Part shown: positions 35,579 through 44,443 of the stretch, piece by piece
Layout of the letters: each line of letters opens with the position of its first letter
How positions within the stretch are numbered: position 1 is the stretch's first letter
Source of the DNA: Bacteroidota bacterium
GTDB lineage: Bacteria > Bacteroidota > Bacteroidia > Chitinophagales > BACL12
Direction: 5' to 3'
DNA length: 64,000 nt
Assembly: GCA_016706255.1 (NCBI GenBank)
Contig: JADJJZ010000006.1
Location: forward strand, 806,001-870,000
Made by a program: the position numbers and the translations under genes
Notes under the pieces: model-generated
Databases searched by the model: none
What the model was told of the DNA's origin: nothing
Seen by the model: the letters and a program-made list of their open reading frames with translations, nothing else

Positions 35579-37426
35579 TTAATCCGCAATTATATCCGAA
35601 GCAGTAGTATCAATTGCTTCTTTTTCGTTGGTGTTATTTAAAAAATAATCGGTAACTATTTTTGTTTTAGCAACACCAATTACTTTTTCTAAATCTTCAG
35701 CAGTAGCAGCTTTTACATTTTTTACCGATTTAAAAGCTTTCATCAGCTCCTTTACTGTATTGTCACCTATTCCTTTTATCTTATGTAATTCTGAACCTAA
35801 TGCACCTTTGCTGCGCTTTAAACGATGAAAGGTAATTGCAAAACGATGCGCTTCATCCCGCAACTGTTGTATTACTTTCAGACTTTCACTCTTTTTGTTG
35901 ATGTATAAAGGAAATGGGTCTTCCGGAAAATAAATTTCTTCCAATTTTTTTGCAATGGAACAAATGGCAATTTTGCCATATAAATCTAATTCTTTTAATG
36001 CTTCAACTGCTGCACCAAGCTGACCCTTGCCACCGTCGATTACTATTAATTGCGGCAACTCCTCAGCTTCTTCCAGTAAACGTTTATAACGGCGATAAAC
36101 AATTTCGTGCATACTCGCAAAATCATCAGGGCCTACAACAGTTTTAATATTAAAATGCCGATAATCTTTTTTACTCGGTTTCGCATTTTTAAAACATACC
36201 ATACTCGCAACCGGATTTGTTCCCTGTATGTTCGAGTTATCAAAACATTCAATGTGATAAGGCAGTGTTTGTAATTTAAAATCCGATTTTATTGTTTCCA
36301 GTATTCTGGTATTATTATTTCGTGCATCACGTTTTTCTTTGCCTGCAGTTTTTTCTTCACGAACATATAATGCATTTTTATAAGCTAACTCTAGAATCTT
36401 TTTCTTTTCACCTGCTAAAGGAACTGTTTGTGTTAAAGTATCATCACTCAACTCAACTTTAAAAGGTAAAATAACTTCCCTTGCGTCGGTATCAAATTGT
36501 AATCTAAGTTCGGTGATGGCAATCTGTAATAATTCTTCGGGCGATTCATCTAGTTTTTTGGTAAGCACTAAAGTGGTGGCTTGCGTTATCATGCCCTGCA
36601 TTATTTTTAAATAACCAATAACACAAAATCCTTCGGCATCGGTAAAGGCAAAAACATCTACATTATCAATATTCGTATTCACTACGGTGCTGCGACCCTG
36701 GTAACTTTCTATGTTTTCTAACTTAATACGCATGGCTTCCGCCTCCTCAAATTTCAACTGTTCTGCGTATTCCTGAATTTTTTGTTTGAAAGCATTTTTC
36801 ACAAAACTTAAATTCCCTTTTAAAATGTAAACGATGTTCTGAACATTTTCCATGTATTCAGCCTCAGTCATTAATCCCTCACATGGTCCTTTACAATTGC
36901 CCAGATGATATTCAAGGCAAATTTTAAATTTCTGATTAGTGATATTATTTTCAGACAATAAATAATTACAGGTTCTGATTGGGAAAACAGATTTAATAAA
37001 ATCGAAAATGGATTTAACTTTTCCTACAGATGTAAATGGACCTAAATATTGTGACCCATCATTTATTTTTTTTCGCGTAAAAAATATTCTTGGAAAACGT
37101 TCATTTTTTACTACAATATATGGATAGGTTTTACCATCCTTTAAATTTACGTTATACCTGGGTTGGAATTTTTTTATAAGTGTATTTTCCAGTAAAAACG
37201 CATCTGATTCTGAATTTACGATGGTAAACTCAATGGCATCTATTTTTTTAACCATGAGTTTAATGCGTGCACTATGGTCAGTTTTCTGGAAATAGGATGC
37301 TACTCTTTTTTTTAAATTTTTGGCTTTGCCTACATATAAGATAGTTTTATCCTTATCGAAATAACGATAAACACCCGGTTTGTTCGGTAAAGTAATTTCT
37401 ATATTTTTAAATGCCTCCGCATCCAT
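35579..37426 (-). CDS. uvrC: Excinuclease ABC subunit C
   Basis: Makes the dual incisions in nucleotide excision repair. The 615-aa product has an N-terminal GIY-YIG nuclease domain (GVYRYF, then ILYVGKAKNLKKRV), a cysteine cluster region (CLEYHLGNCKGPCEG), a UVR domain (FEEAEAMRIKLENIES), the RNase H-like endonuclease half (ECFDNSNIQGTNPVASMVCF, VIDGGKGQLGAA) and a C-terminal helix-hairpin-helix (IKGIGDNTVKELM). Complete and of normal length. ATG at 37426 lies four bases after a -7 element. Confidence 0.97.
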   Translation of the reverse strand: MDAEAFKNIEITLPNKPGVYRYFDKDKTILYVGKAKNLKKRVASYFQKTDHSARIKLMVKKIDAIEFTIVNSESDAFLLENTLIKKFQPRYNVNLKDGKTYPYIVVKNERFPRIFFTRKKINDGSQYLGPFTSVGKVKSIFDFIKSVFPIRTCNYLLSENNITNQKFKICLEYHLGNCKGPCEGLMTEAEYMENVQNIVYILKGNLSFVKNAFKQKIQEYAEQLKFEEAEAMRIKLENIESYQGRSTVVNTNIDNVDVFAFTDAEGFCVIGYLKIMQGMITQATTLVLTKKLDESPEELLQIAITELRLQFDTDAREVILPFKVELSDDTLTQTVPLAGEKKKILELAYKNALYVREEKTAGKEKRDARNNNTRILETIKSDFKLQTLPYHIECFDNSNIQGTNPVASMVCFKNAKPSKKDYRHFNIKTVVGPDDFASMHEIVYRRYKRLLEEAEELPQLIVIDGGKGQLGAAVEALKELDLYGKIAICSIAKKLEEIYFPEDPFPLYINKKSESLKVIQQLRDEAHRFAITFHRLKRSKGALGSELHKIKGIGDNTVKELMKAFKSVKNVKAATAEDLEKVIGVAKTKIVTDYFLNNTNEKEAIDTTASDIIAD

Positions 37427-37430
37427 GGTA

Positions 37431-37438
37431 CAAATTTA
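37431..37438 (-). promoter_or_regulatory. Putative -7 element (TAAATTTG) of uvrC
   Basis: An exact TAnnTTTG match on the minus strand, four bases (TACC) before the uvrC ATG. Same arrangement as pheT. A transcript from it would be leaderless or nearly so. Confidence 0.5.
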
Positions 37439-37454
37439 AAACTCTGGTATTAAA

Positions 37455-37486
37455 AAAGGGCAGATGAAATATTTCGTCTGCCCTTT
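37455..37486 (-). terminator. Rho-independent terminator of the penicillin-binding protein gene
   Basis: On the minus strand AAAGGGCAGA and TCTGCCCTTT form a stem around a loop that itself contains GAAATATTTC, followed by a T run. It separates the sprE/PBP unit from uvrC, so uvrC needs its own promoter. Confidence 0.88.
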
Positions 37487-37507
37487 ATCAATATGTTTAA
37501 TTAACGA

Positions 37508-39796
37508 TCAATTATAACCTTCCATCAAATCCTGATAATCGTTGTTTTGCATTTCAATGTATTTTCCGCAATCCAGTTCAATTGTTGGTGTTCCTTCAAA
37601 ATCGGGGAATTTTGCTGCCGGATCAATACCAAGTGTTTTATCGGCATACACGCGTTTCATGAAGAAACCATAAATTGGTAATGCCATATTTGCACCTTGA
37701 CCAAGAGCGGTAGAACGGAAATGGATAACAGGGTCATCAGCACCAACCCACACACCACAAACTAATTGAGGCACCATACCCATAAACCAGCCATCGGTGT
37801 TTTCCTGAGTAGTTCCGGTTTTACCTGCAACCTGACTGGTAATTCCTCCATATTCAGGGCGACGCAAACGTTGACCGGTTCCATAATCCATTACATATTG
37901 CATCATGTCCACCATCACAGCAGAAATTTCTTCACGCATCACTTCAACACGTTTAGCCGGAAATTCTGCGATGATATTTCCATTTTTATCTTCTATTCTG
38001 GTAACAAACACCGGACGAACGGCAATGCCTTTATTTGCAAATGCTGAATAAGCCGCGGTCATCTCAAAAACAGTCACTTCAGGTGTGCCTAAACAAATGG
38101 ATGGTTGAAACGGGATTTCTGATTCTACTCCCATATTATGCGCTAAATCTATTACCGGTTGAATACCAACTTCCCGCAGTAAATATGCGGTAACAGTATT
38201 TACAGATTTCCCCAAACCTTGCGATAAGGTTAACATACCGCCGTAGGAGCCATCAGAGTTTTTTGGTGTCCAATCGCTGTTCAAACTCCATTTTTTACCT
38301 TTTTCGAAAGTTACTGGCAAATTAGGGATCTGATAACAGGGAGAAAAGCCCTTATCTGCAATTGCAGCCGTATATACGAATGGTTTAAATGTAGAACCTA
38401 CCTGTCGACCCTGAGCCGGTTTAACGTGATCTAACTGGAAGTAACGCATATCTACGCCACCAACCCATGCTTTTATTTCACCGGTATGCGGATCCATTGC
38501 CATAAACCCGGGATTCAAGGTCTTTTTCACATATTTAATGCTATCGTAAGGCGTCATTAAGGTATCTAAATCATATCCTTTTTTATACCATGAAAAAACC
38601 GTCATCGAATCAGCCGTATGAAAAGCTTTATCAATTTCAGCTTCACTGGCACCCGCTTTTTTCATTTTGCGATAACGTTCGGTTTGTTTTATTGACTTAT
38701 CAATTAATTCCGGATTTGTTCTGCCGCTGTAAGGATAAGCCCATGGTTCATATTTATTGCCTTTCCAGTGATCGTCGAATTGTTTTTGCAACTTAGTTAA
38801 CCATTGTGCAGTTGCCGCTTCAGCATAAGTTTGCATGCGGCTGTCGATGGTGGTGTAAACTTTTAAACCATCTTTATAAATATCCCATTTCGTGCCGTCA
38901 GGTTTTTCATTTTCTTTAACCCATTCAGCCAACCATTGTCTTAAATATTCTCTGAAATAAGTTCCGTTTCCGGATTTATGATCCTGACGTTTAAAATCTA
39001 ATACAATTGGTTTTTCTTTTGTTTTGGTATAATCTTCATCACTTAATTTTCCCGCTTCATTCATTTCATGCAATACAATATTGCGACGTGTTAATGTACG
39101 TTCAGGAAAGCGAACAGGATTATAATAAGCAGGATTTTGCACCATGCCAACCAATACTGCTGATTCTTCAACCGTTAAATCTGAAACAGCTTTGTTAAAA
39201 AAAGTTTTTGAAGCCGTTTTAATACCACTTGCATCGTATATGTACGGAATGGTATTTAAATACATTACAATAATTTCTTCTTTGGTATACCTGCGTTCTA
39301 GTTTTGCAGCTGTCACCCATTCTTTTAATTTGGTTATTGCCAGTTCGAATTTACTGCTTACAGTTGGGCGACCATATAAATTTTTTGCTAACTGTTGTGT
39401 AATGGTACTTCCACCACCGGATTCAGATTGTTGTAATATCAGCGTTTTAAATATTACACGCATTACACCCTTTGCATCGATACCACTATGATCATAATAT
39501 CGGCGATCTTCAGTTGATACTAAAGCATCAATTAAATGCGGAGGTATTTCCTGAAAAGTTGCATTTGTTCTGTTTTCCCTATAAAAACGACCTAACAATT
39601 CACCATCAGAAGAAATAATTTGTGTAGATAAACTGCTTTGCGGATTTTCTAATTCTTCAAAAGAAGGCAGAGAACCAAAAACACCTACCGACAATAATAT
39701 AATAAAAAGGGTAACCATACCGGCACCGATAAAAAATATTCGCCAAAACCATTTTATCTGTTTTTTATAAACAGAAAATTGCTCTTTAATCGACAT
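37508..39796 (-). CDS. mrcA: Class A penicillin-binding protein 1A (transglycosylase/transpeptidase)
   Basis: Polymerises glycan strands and cross-links peptidoglycan. The 762-aa product has an N-terminal membrane anchor (about 16-40), a GT51 domain with the catalytic glutamate E96 (STEDRRYYDHSGID) and GGGSTITQQLAKNLYGR, and a transpeptidase domain with S468 and K471 (VGSTFKPFVY), an SVN motif (GKSVNTVTAY) and KTGTTQ. Length and order are typical. It follows sprE by ten bases and is probably cotranscribed with it. Confidence 0.95.
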   Translation of the reverse strand: MSIKEQFSVYKKQIKWFWRIFFIGAGMVTLFIILLSVGVFGSLPSFEELENPQSSLSTQIISSDGELLGRFYRENRTNATFQEIPPHLIDALVSTEDRRYYDHSGIDAKGVMRVIFKTLILQQSESGGGSTITQQLAKNLYGRPTVSSKFELAITKLKEWVTAAKLERRYTKEEIIVMYLNTIPYIYDASGIKTASKTFFNKAVSDLTVEESAVLVGMVQNPAYYNPVRFPERTLTRRNIVLHEMNEAGKLSDEDYTKTKEKPIVLDFKRQDHKSGNGTYFREYLRQWLAEWVKENEKPDGTKWDIYKDGLKVYTTIDSRMQTYAEAATAQWLTKLQKQFDDHWKGNKYEPWAYPYSGRTNPELIDKSIKQTERYRKMKKAGASEAEIDKAFHTADSMTVFSWYKKGYDLDTLMTPYDSIKYVKKTLNPGFMAMDPHTGEIKAWVGGVDMRYFQLDHVKPAQGRQVGSTFKPFVYTAAIADKGFSPCYQIPNLPVTFEKGKKWSLNSDWTPKNSDGSYGGMLTLSQGLGKSVNTVTAYLLREVGIQPVIDLAHNMGVESEIPFQPSICLGTPEVTVFEMTAAYSAFANKGIAVRPVFVTRIEDKNGNIIAEFPAKRVEVMREEISAVMVDMMQYVMDYGTGQRLRRPEYGGITSQVAGKTGTTQENTDGWFMGMVPQLVCGVWVGADDPVIHFRSTALGQGANMALPIYGFFMKRVYADKTLGIDPAAKFPDFEGTPTIELDCGKYIEMQNNDYQDLMEGYN

Positions 39797-39806
39797 GGTA
39801 TTGTAT

Positions 39807-42413
39807 TTATTCCTTTAAGTAATTATCTTGAAAATAAACTAGGTATCCCTCAACATCTTTCACTTTGAAGAATTGAACGTAATTCGATTTTGAAATCAGC
39901 ATTGGCGTAAATGCTTCCTGTGTTAATTCATTATAAACTGCGGTATTATCTTTTATTGCGTTATAATAAATCATTGCTTTTTCAATTGTAGGAAACGATT
40001 TTACTAAGATTATGCTATTGTCTTTACCTAATAGTAATGAGCTGATTTTTAAATTATCGGTGCTGAAATTACTGCCGTTAAATGTGGCAATATTATTTTT
40101 CATGGTAGTCGCATTTTTGCCTGTTGAATTCATCACAAACATAAAATACTGTTCCTCAGCAGGGTTCAGCGTATAATTTGCTACAGGTGCTACCTTACCT
40201 GCGTCTTCCATTACACTGCCACGGCGCATATAATCCAGCATTTCCTGAGCCCGAATCCCAACTTCATGTTCAGGATATTTTAACGCAACTTTTTGTAAGC
40301 TGTTTTTAAACACTTCTACACTATCGGCATCAGCCAACGCATCCAGCATCTCAAATTTTGGTTTAAGCGGATTTATTTTAAATAATGTATCAGCTGCAAC
40401 AACACGCGATTTAACTGTCGGGTAATCTTTTAACTGCAGCGCATCATACGTTGCGGCATAATATATTTCCAATGCATGTTTTTTCTCTTCCTCTCGTTTA
40501 AAATAATCAGGGTCGCTAATTATTTTGGCATAATCTGTTTCAGGATATTTTGATAATAACAAATTTTTATATTTATCCTGCTGCGGATTGGCAGTAAGCC
40601 TGTATAATTGATAAAGCGATTGCACTTCAAATGCGTTTGCGGGATAATTATTTACATTATCCTCAAACATTTCGATTGCTTTCGGTTTAATTTTAAAATT
40701 TTCTTTATAAATAATACCTGCTTTATATAAAGCTCCGGCAATTTTCGCATTGGATGCTGCCAATTGTTCCGGTGATTTTGGTAGACTTTGAATAATTTTT
40801 TCTGTGGTTACATTTTTGGCATTGAGGTCAATGGTTTTTTCTTCTGTAACTGCAACGTCTGCATTGCCATCATCACCAAAAGAACCTTTTTCACTTCTTC
40901 TCCAGTTGTCCTCTAGTTTTCGGGTGCCCCAGGTTTTTTTAAATTCAGAAAAACCGCGACTGCGCAAATTAGTATTGTAAAAATAAAAATTACCTTCGGC
41001 AGGATTAGCAGCTAATGTATTTACGTTGGTTGGATTTGTAATATCTGCAGTAGCAGAATCTACTTCCTCTTTTTCCGGAATTAGTTTAGCTAATTCTTTT
41101 TCTAAATCTTTATCGGATAATCCGGCCCAGTATTGTAATTTTTTTTCTGTTTCAATAATGGTTAATTCATCTACTAACAGTTTGAGATTATCTCGTAAAC
41201 TTTTTACTTCATTATATCTTTCGTGCTGGCGTTCGAGTTGGTTGATGGTACTGTCGTAATACGCATAAGCCATTTTGTAATCTACATCTTCATAATATAA
41301 ATCGGCTAAACGCAAATAACTCAAACCTTTTTGTTTGCTGTCAACGGTATTTCTCAACGATTTATTTAAATAATCGATACCGGTATTTTCATCTTTATTA
41401 GCTAAAGCAATATCAGCTAATGTGTAATAAATCAAACCGTAAAAATCTTTGTACTTTTCATCTTTCAGCAACGACATTAATTCATCCTTCGATTCGCCAC
41501 CGGTGATACCAAAATTTGCCAGACTTAATTTTGCGATATTTAATTGCGCGTAAAACTCCATATCGTAATCGGGTTTACTATCTAACACAATTTTATAAGT
41601 TTCTAAAGCTTTATCAATATTTTTTTCGTTTGCATATAATTGGGCAAGAATAAAATTATAACGTGCAATCAGCTTTTTATCTTCTGTGTTTTTAAGTGCG
41701 TTCATTAATGGTTCTACAGCATTTGCCGCTTGGCCTTCTTTAATGTAACAATCTGCTTCAACCGCGTACAATTCGCCAATTAACCATTTCGGAAAATTTT
41801 CACGGCTTTTTAATACGCTGATTACAGTATGCGCATCACTAAATTGTTTTTTTTCAACTAAAGTCCTTGCAACCCATATACCTGCTTCAGAAGAAACGGG
41901 TTGGTGTTTCAATTTTTCAAAAAATGTTAATTCGCCATCTTCATCTTCAGTAATCCGTTTTGTTTTCGATTGCTTTTCTATGAGGTTGGAGTATTCGGAA
42001 ATAATATATTGGAAAGAGGTTAATGCTTCATCATAATTGCGTTTGTAAAACTGCGATTTGCCGATAAGGAAATAGGAATCATCTACCCACTTACTTTTTT
42101 TGTGCATTTGAATCACAAAAGAGGTTTTTTTGATTACTTCATCCATAGCAGGTTGAACACCGGTTGCTTGTTCCTGGGTGCCATATTTGAAAACCGGTAG
42201 CAGTTCATCAAAATTTTCCGTCTGATCGGTCCAGAGGCTGGCTTCAGTTTCCTGCATGATGAGCCGGGCGTTGAAATACCCGTTATCACGCGCTATCAGG
42301 TCATCTACACTGCGTGTAATGATGTTTTGAGCATTGGTTTTGACAGGGAATATCGCTAAACCAAAAAAAAGAACTAAAATTGTAAGTATAAATATGACAG
42401 AATTTCGTTTCAA
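39807..42413 (-). CDS. sprE: SprE/PorW-like TPR protein of the type IX secretion system (TTG start)
   Basis: SprE/PorW is a periplasmic TPR protein needed for T9SS function. The 868-aa product shows ARDNGYFNARLIMQETEASL and NFDELLPVFKYGTQ at the mature N-terminus, then KSKWVDDSYFLIGKSQFYKR and many TPR-like helical pairs. I place the start at a TTG at 42413 (TTG AAA CGA AAT), which gives a good signal peptide ending in KTNAQN. A TTG at 42455 falls inside a -7 promoter match and would spoil the signal. The family is usually lipid-anchored, but no lipobox cysteine is present here. Confidence 0.85.
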   Translation of the reverse strand: MKRNSVIFILTILVLFFGLAIFPVKTNAQNIITRSVDDLIARDNGYFNARLIMQETEASLWTDQTENFDELLPVFKYGTQEQATGVQPAMDEVIKKTSFVIQMHKKSKWVDDSYFLIGKSQFYKRNYDEALTSFQYIISEYSNLIEKQSKTKRITEDEDGELTFFEKLKHQPVSSEAGIWVARTLVEKKQFSDAHTVISVLKSRENFPKWLIGELYAVEADCYIKEGQAANAVEPLMNALKNTEDKKLIARYNFILAQLYANEKNIDKALETYKIVLDSKPDYDMEFYAQLNIAKLSLANFGITGGESKDELMSLLKDEKYKDFYGLIYYTLADIALANKDENTGIDYLNKSLRNTVDSKQKGLSYLRLADLYYEDVDYKMAYAYYDSTINQLERQHERYNEVKSLRDNLKLLVDELTIIETEKKLQYWAGLSDKDLEKELAKLIPEKEEVDSATADITNPTNVNTLAANPAEGNFYFYNTNLRSRGFSEFKKTWGTRKLEDNWRRSEKGSFGDDGNADVAVTEEKTIDLNAKNVTTEKIIQSLPKSPEQLAASNAKIAGALYKAGIIYKENFKIKPKAIEMFEDNVNNYPANAFEVQSLYQLYRLTANPQQDKYKNLLLSKYPETDYAKIISDPDYFKREEEKKHALEIYYAATYDALQLKDYPTVKSRVVAADTLFKINPLKPKFEMLDALADADSVEVFKNSLQKVALKYPEHEVGIRAQEMLDYMRRGSVMEDAGKVAPVANYTLNPAEEQYFMFVMNSTGKNATTMKNNIATFNGSNFSTDNLKISSLLLGKDNSIILVKSFPTIEKAMIYYNAIKDNTAVYNELTQEAFTPMLISKSNYVQFFKVKDVEGYLVYFQDNYLKE

Positions 42414-42452
42414 GGTAGTTAGTTTTATGCCGGATATATAACAGCTTTTCAG

Positions 42453-42460
42453 CAAAAATA
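42453..42460 (-). promoter_or_regulatory. Putative -7 element (TATTTTTG) of sprE
   Basis: An exact minus-strand TAnnTTTG match 39 bases upstream of the proposed TTG start at 42413. It lies over the alternative upstream TTG, which helps to reject that start. The divergent M23 peptidase gene begins 39 bases away on the other strand. Confidence 0.5.
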
Positions 42461-42498
42461 TTTTAAATAAAGCAAAAAATTTAGTGATTTAAGCAGTA

Positions 42499-43380
42499 AT
42501 GGCGAAAGGTAACAAAAAAACAAGAAAATGGCTCGAAAGGTTGCGCACCAAATACAAGCTGGTGTTGATGCACGATAAAACTTTTGAGGTTCAGGCCTCA
42601 TTGCGCCTGAGTCCGTTGAATGTGATCATTTTATCGAGCACTTTGTTCGTTGTGATTGGCTTTCTGGTATACCTCATCATTGTGTTTACGCCGCTAAAAA
42701 ACCTGGTTGTGGGATTCAGTGAGGTTACTACCACCCGCCAGATAGCTGAAAACAACAAAATAACCGACAGCATGCTCACTGCCCTGCGGAGTTATGATAT
42801 TTATTTCAATAACCTGCAAAAGCGCCTCAATGGCGAGATTGACACCCTTCCGCCAATCGACAGCCTAAGTAAAATTGATTACAGCCAGATTAAGGTAGGG
42901 GAAGCTTCAGAAGTGGATAAAGCCATGCGCGAGCAAATTGCCCGTGAAGACCTGTTTAACCTGACGGATGCTGATCCACGGGAAGCAACCGGTGAACAGA
43001 ATCTGGAGTCGCTGCACTTTTTTCCTCCGCTCAAAGGCACCGTTACATCAGGGTTTCAACCGCGTGAAGGGCACTATGGTATCGACATCGTTGCTCCTGA
43101 AAATACGCCAATTAAAGCCTGCCTAGATGGTGTGGTTATCGATTCTTATTGGAATCTTGAAAGTGGTAACGTTATCATCATTAGGCATGACCATGGTTTA
43201 ATAAGCCTCTATAAGCATAATAGTCAGTTATTAAAAAGGCCGGGTAGCAGCATCAGAGCCGGTGACGTAATTGCCATTATTGGAAACACGGGTGAAATGA
43301 GCACCGGTCCACATCTCCATTTTGAGCTTTGGCACGACAAAACGCCACTCAATCCAAAAGATTTCATTAACTTCAACTAA
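42499..43380 (+). CDS. M23 family (LytM) metalloendopeptidase, membrane-anchored
   Basis: A 293-aa peptidoglycan endopeptidase. A short cytoplasmic N-terminus is followed by a membrane helix (about 42-66), a helical linker, and a C-terminal M23 domain with zinc ligands H192 and D196 (GHYGIDIVAP) and H272/H274 (GPHLHFELW). All catalytic residues are present, so it should be active. It stands 13 bases before a bactofilin gene; that pairing is known for cell-shape control in other bacteria (M23 peptidase plus CcmA/BacM). Confidence 0.93.
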   Translation: MAKGNKKTRKWLERLRTKYKLVLMHDKTFEVQASLRLSPLNVIILSSTLFVVIGFLVYLIIVFTPLKNLVVGFSEVTTTRQIAENNKITDSMLTALRSYDIYFNNLQKRLNGEIDTLPPIDSLSKIDYSQIKVGEASEVDKAMREQIAREDLFNLTDADPREATGEQNLESLHFFPPLKGTVTSGFQPREGHYGIDIVAPENTPIKACLDGVVIDSYWNLESGNVIIIRHDHGLISLYKHNSQLLKRPGSSIRAGDVIAIIGNTGEMSTGPHLHFELWHDKTPLNPKDFINFN

Positions 43381-43393
43381 AATTTGATAAAAC

Positions 43394-43804
43394 ATGTTCG
43401 GCAATAAACAATCAAGCCCCCAGTCAGCACCTAATTCCTTCATTTCCAACAGGATAAATCACGGAACAACGTTCGAAGGCAGTATTATGAGCGATGGAGA
43501 TTTGCGTATTGAAGGTATTATACGAGGAACCATTCATACCAAGGCAAAAGTTGCGATTGGCCCAACCGGACTAATTGAAGGAGATGTTCATTGCAAAAGT
43601 GCGGACATTGAAGGGAGAATTGTGGGGGATTTAGAAGTTAGTGAAGTTTTAACCCTTAAGTCGACCGCAATTGTTGAAGGAAACATTTATACTGCAAAAA
43701 TTGTTATAGAAAACGGAGCGCATTTTGATGGTATTTGCAACATGGGCACCAAAGAAAGAAAACTAACCAATGCCTCAGCGCAATACGAAGAAGCCACAGT
43801 TTGA
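43394..43804 (+). CDS. Bactofilin (polymer-forming cytoskeletal protein)
   Basis: A 136-aa bactofilin: a short disordered N-terminus, then a right-handed beta-helix at about 20-120 with repeats such as GDLRIEGIIRGTI, GLIEGDVHCKSADIEGRIVGDLEVSEVL and STAIVEGNIYTAKIVIENGAHFDG. It polymerises without nucleotide and acts as a scaffold at the membrane. It overlaps the AtpZ-like gene by 35 bases and follows the M23 peptidase, indicating one operon. Confidence 0.95.
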   Translation: MFGNKQSSPQSAPNSFISNRINHGTTFEGSIMSDGDLRIEGIIRGTIHTKAKVAIGPTGLIEGDVHCKSADIEGRIVGDLEVSEVLTLKSTAIVEGNIYTAKIVIENGAHFDGICNMGTKERKLTNASAQYEEATV

Positions 43805-44009
43805 CAGTTATTTCAAATATACCGGAATGGCATTTCAGTTGTTTGCCGGTATTTTTTTAGGTGTTTGGGGTGGAATGCGCATGGATGCCTGGCTTGGCAC
43901 GAAACCATGGTTTACCGTAATTTTGTCTTTATTTGGAATTACTGCCGGTATGTATGCCGTGCTTAAAGATTTTATTCGGCCGGGGAAAAAAAATAAACCC
44001 AAACCGTAA
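43770..44009 (+). CDS. AtpZ/AtpI-like small membrane protein
   Basis: A 79-aa protein with two membrane helices (about 17-38 and 45-65) and the G-x-x-x-G-rich pattern GIFLGVWGGMRMDAWLGTKPWFTVILSLFGITAG typical in spacing of AtpZ/AtpI family proteins, which are linked to ATP synthase assembly or Mg2+/Ca2+ transport. It starts inside the bactofilin gene (35-base overlap). No ATP synthase genes follow within the window. Confidence 0.85.
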   Translation: MPQRNTKKPQFDSYFKYTGMAFQLFAGIFLGVWGGMRMDAWLGTKPWFTVILSLFGITAGMYAVLKDFIRPGKKNKPKP

Positions 44010-44035
44010 TTTTTTATCATTTGTAATTAAACAAC

Positions 44036-44443
44036 ATGTTAGGATTTTTAAAAAAATTTATACCCTTTGCATTTATCATTGCCTTGGTTTTGTATTTATT
44101 GAGTTTTGTTAACGGATTTGAAGAAGTGATGCCTTTTGCATGGATTTGTTTTGGATTATTTTTTGTTTTGGCAATAGTTACCTTTTATTTTTCCGCTAAA
44201 ACCATGGCCCAAAAATTCAGCAATTTTATGGGTGTATTTTTTGTAAGTATATTCGCAAAATTAATTTTATCGGCAATTGTTGTTATGGTATATAAATCAG
44301 ATCATGATACAACCGACGTTAATTTTATTATTCCATTTGCCATAATTTATTTTTCATTCTTGTTTTTCGAAACACTCGAACTGGTTAAACTCAGCCGTAA
44401 AATCGGTAATAACAACCCTCCTAAAAACGAACCGGCTAAGTAA
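44036..44443 (+). CDS. Small membrane protein, four predicted helices
   Basis: A 135-aa protein with four hydrophobic segments (about 10-28, 34-54, 65-85 and 98-118) and a basic, Pro/Asn-rich tail. The layout resembles ATP synthase subunit I-type proteins, and its place after the AtpZ-like gene supports that, but no diagnostic motif is seen. It ends in a one-base TAATG overlap with the next gene, a secreted aminopeptidase, which is not a natural functional partner. Confidence 0.7.
   Translation: MLGFLKKFIPFAFIIALVLYLLSFVNGFEEVMPFAWICFGLFFVLAIVTFYFSAKTMAQKFSNFMGVFFVSIFAKLILSAIVVMVYKSDHDTTDVNFIIPFAIIYFSFLFFETLELVKLSRKIGNNNPPKNEPAK

Noticed and set aside
42414..42455. Longer N-terminus for the SprE-like protein
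   Set aside because: The upstream TTG falls within a -7 promoter match and the extension would sit in front of a signal peptide.
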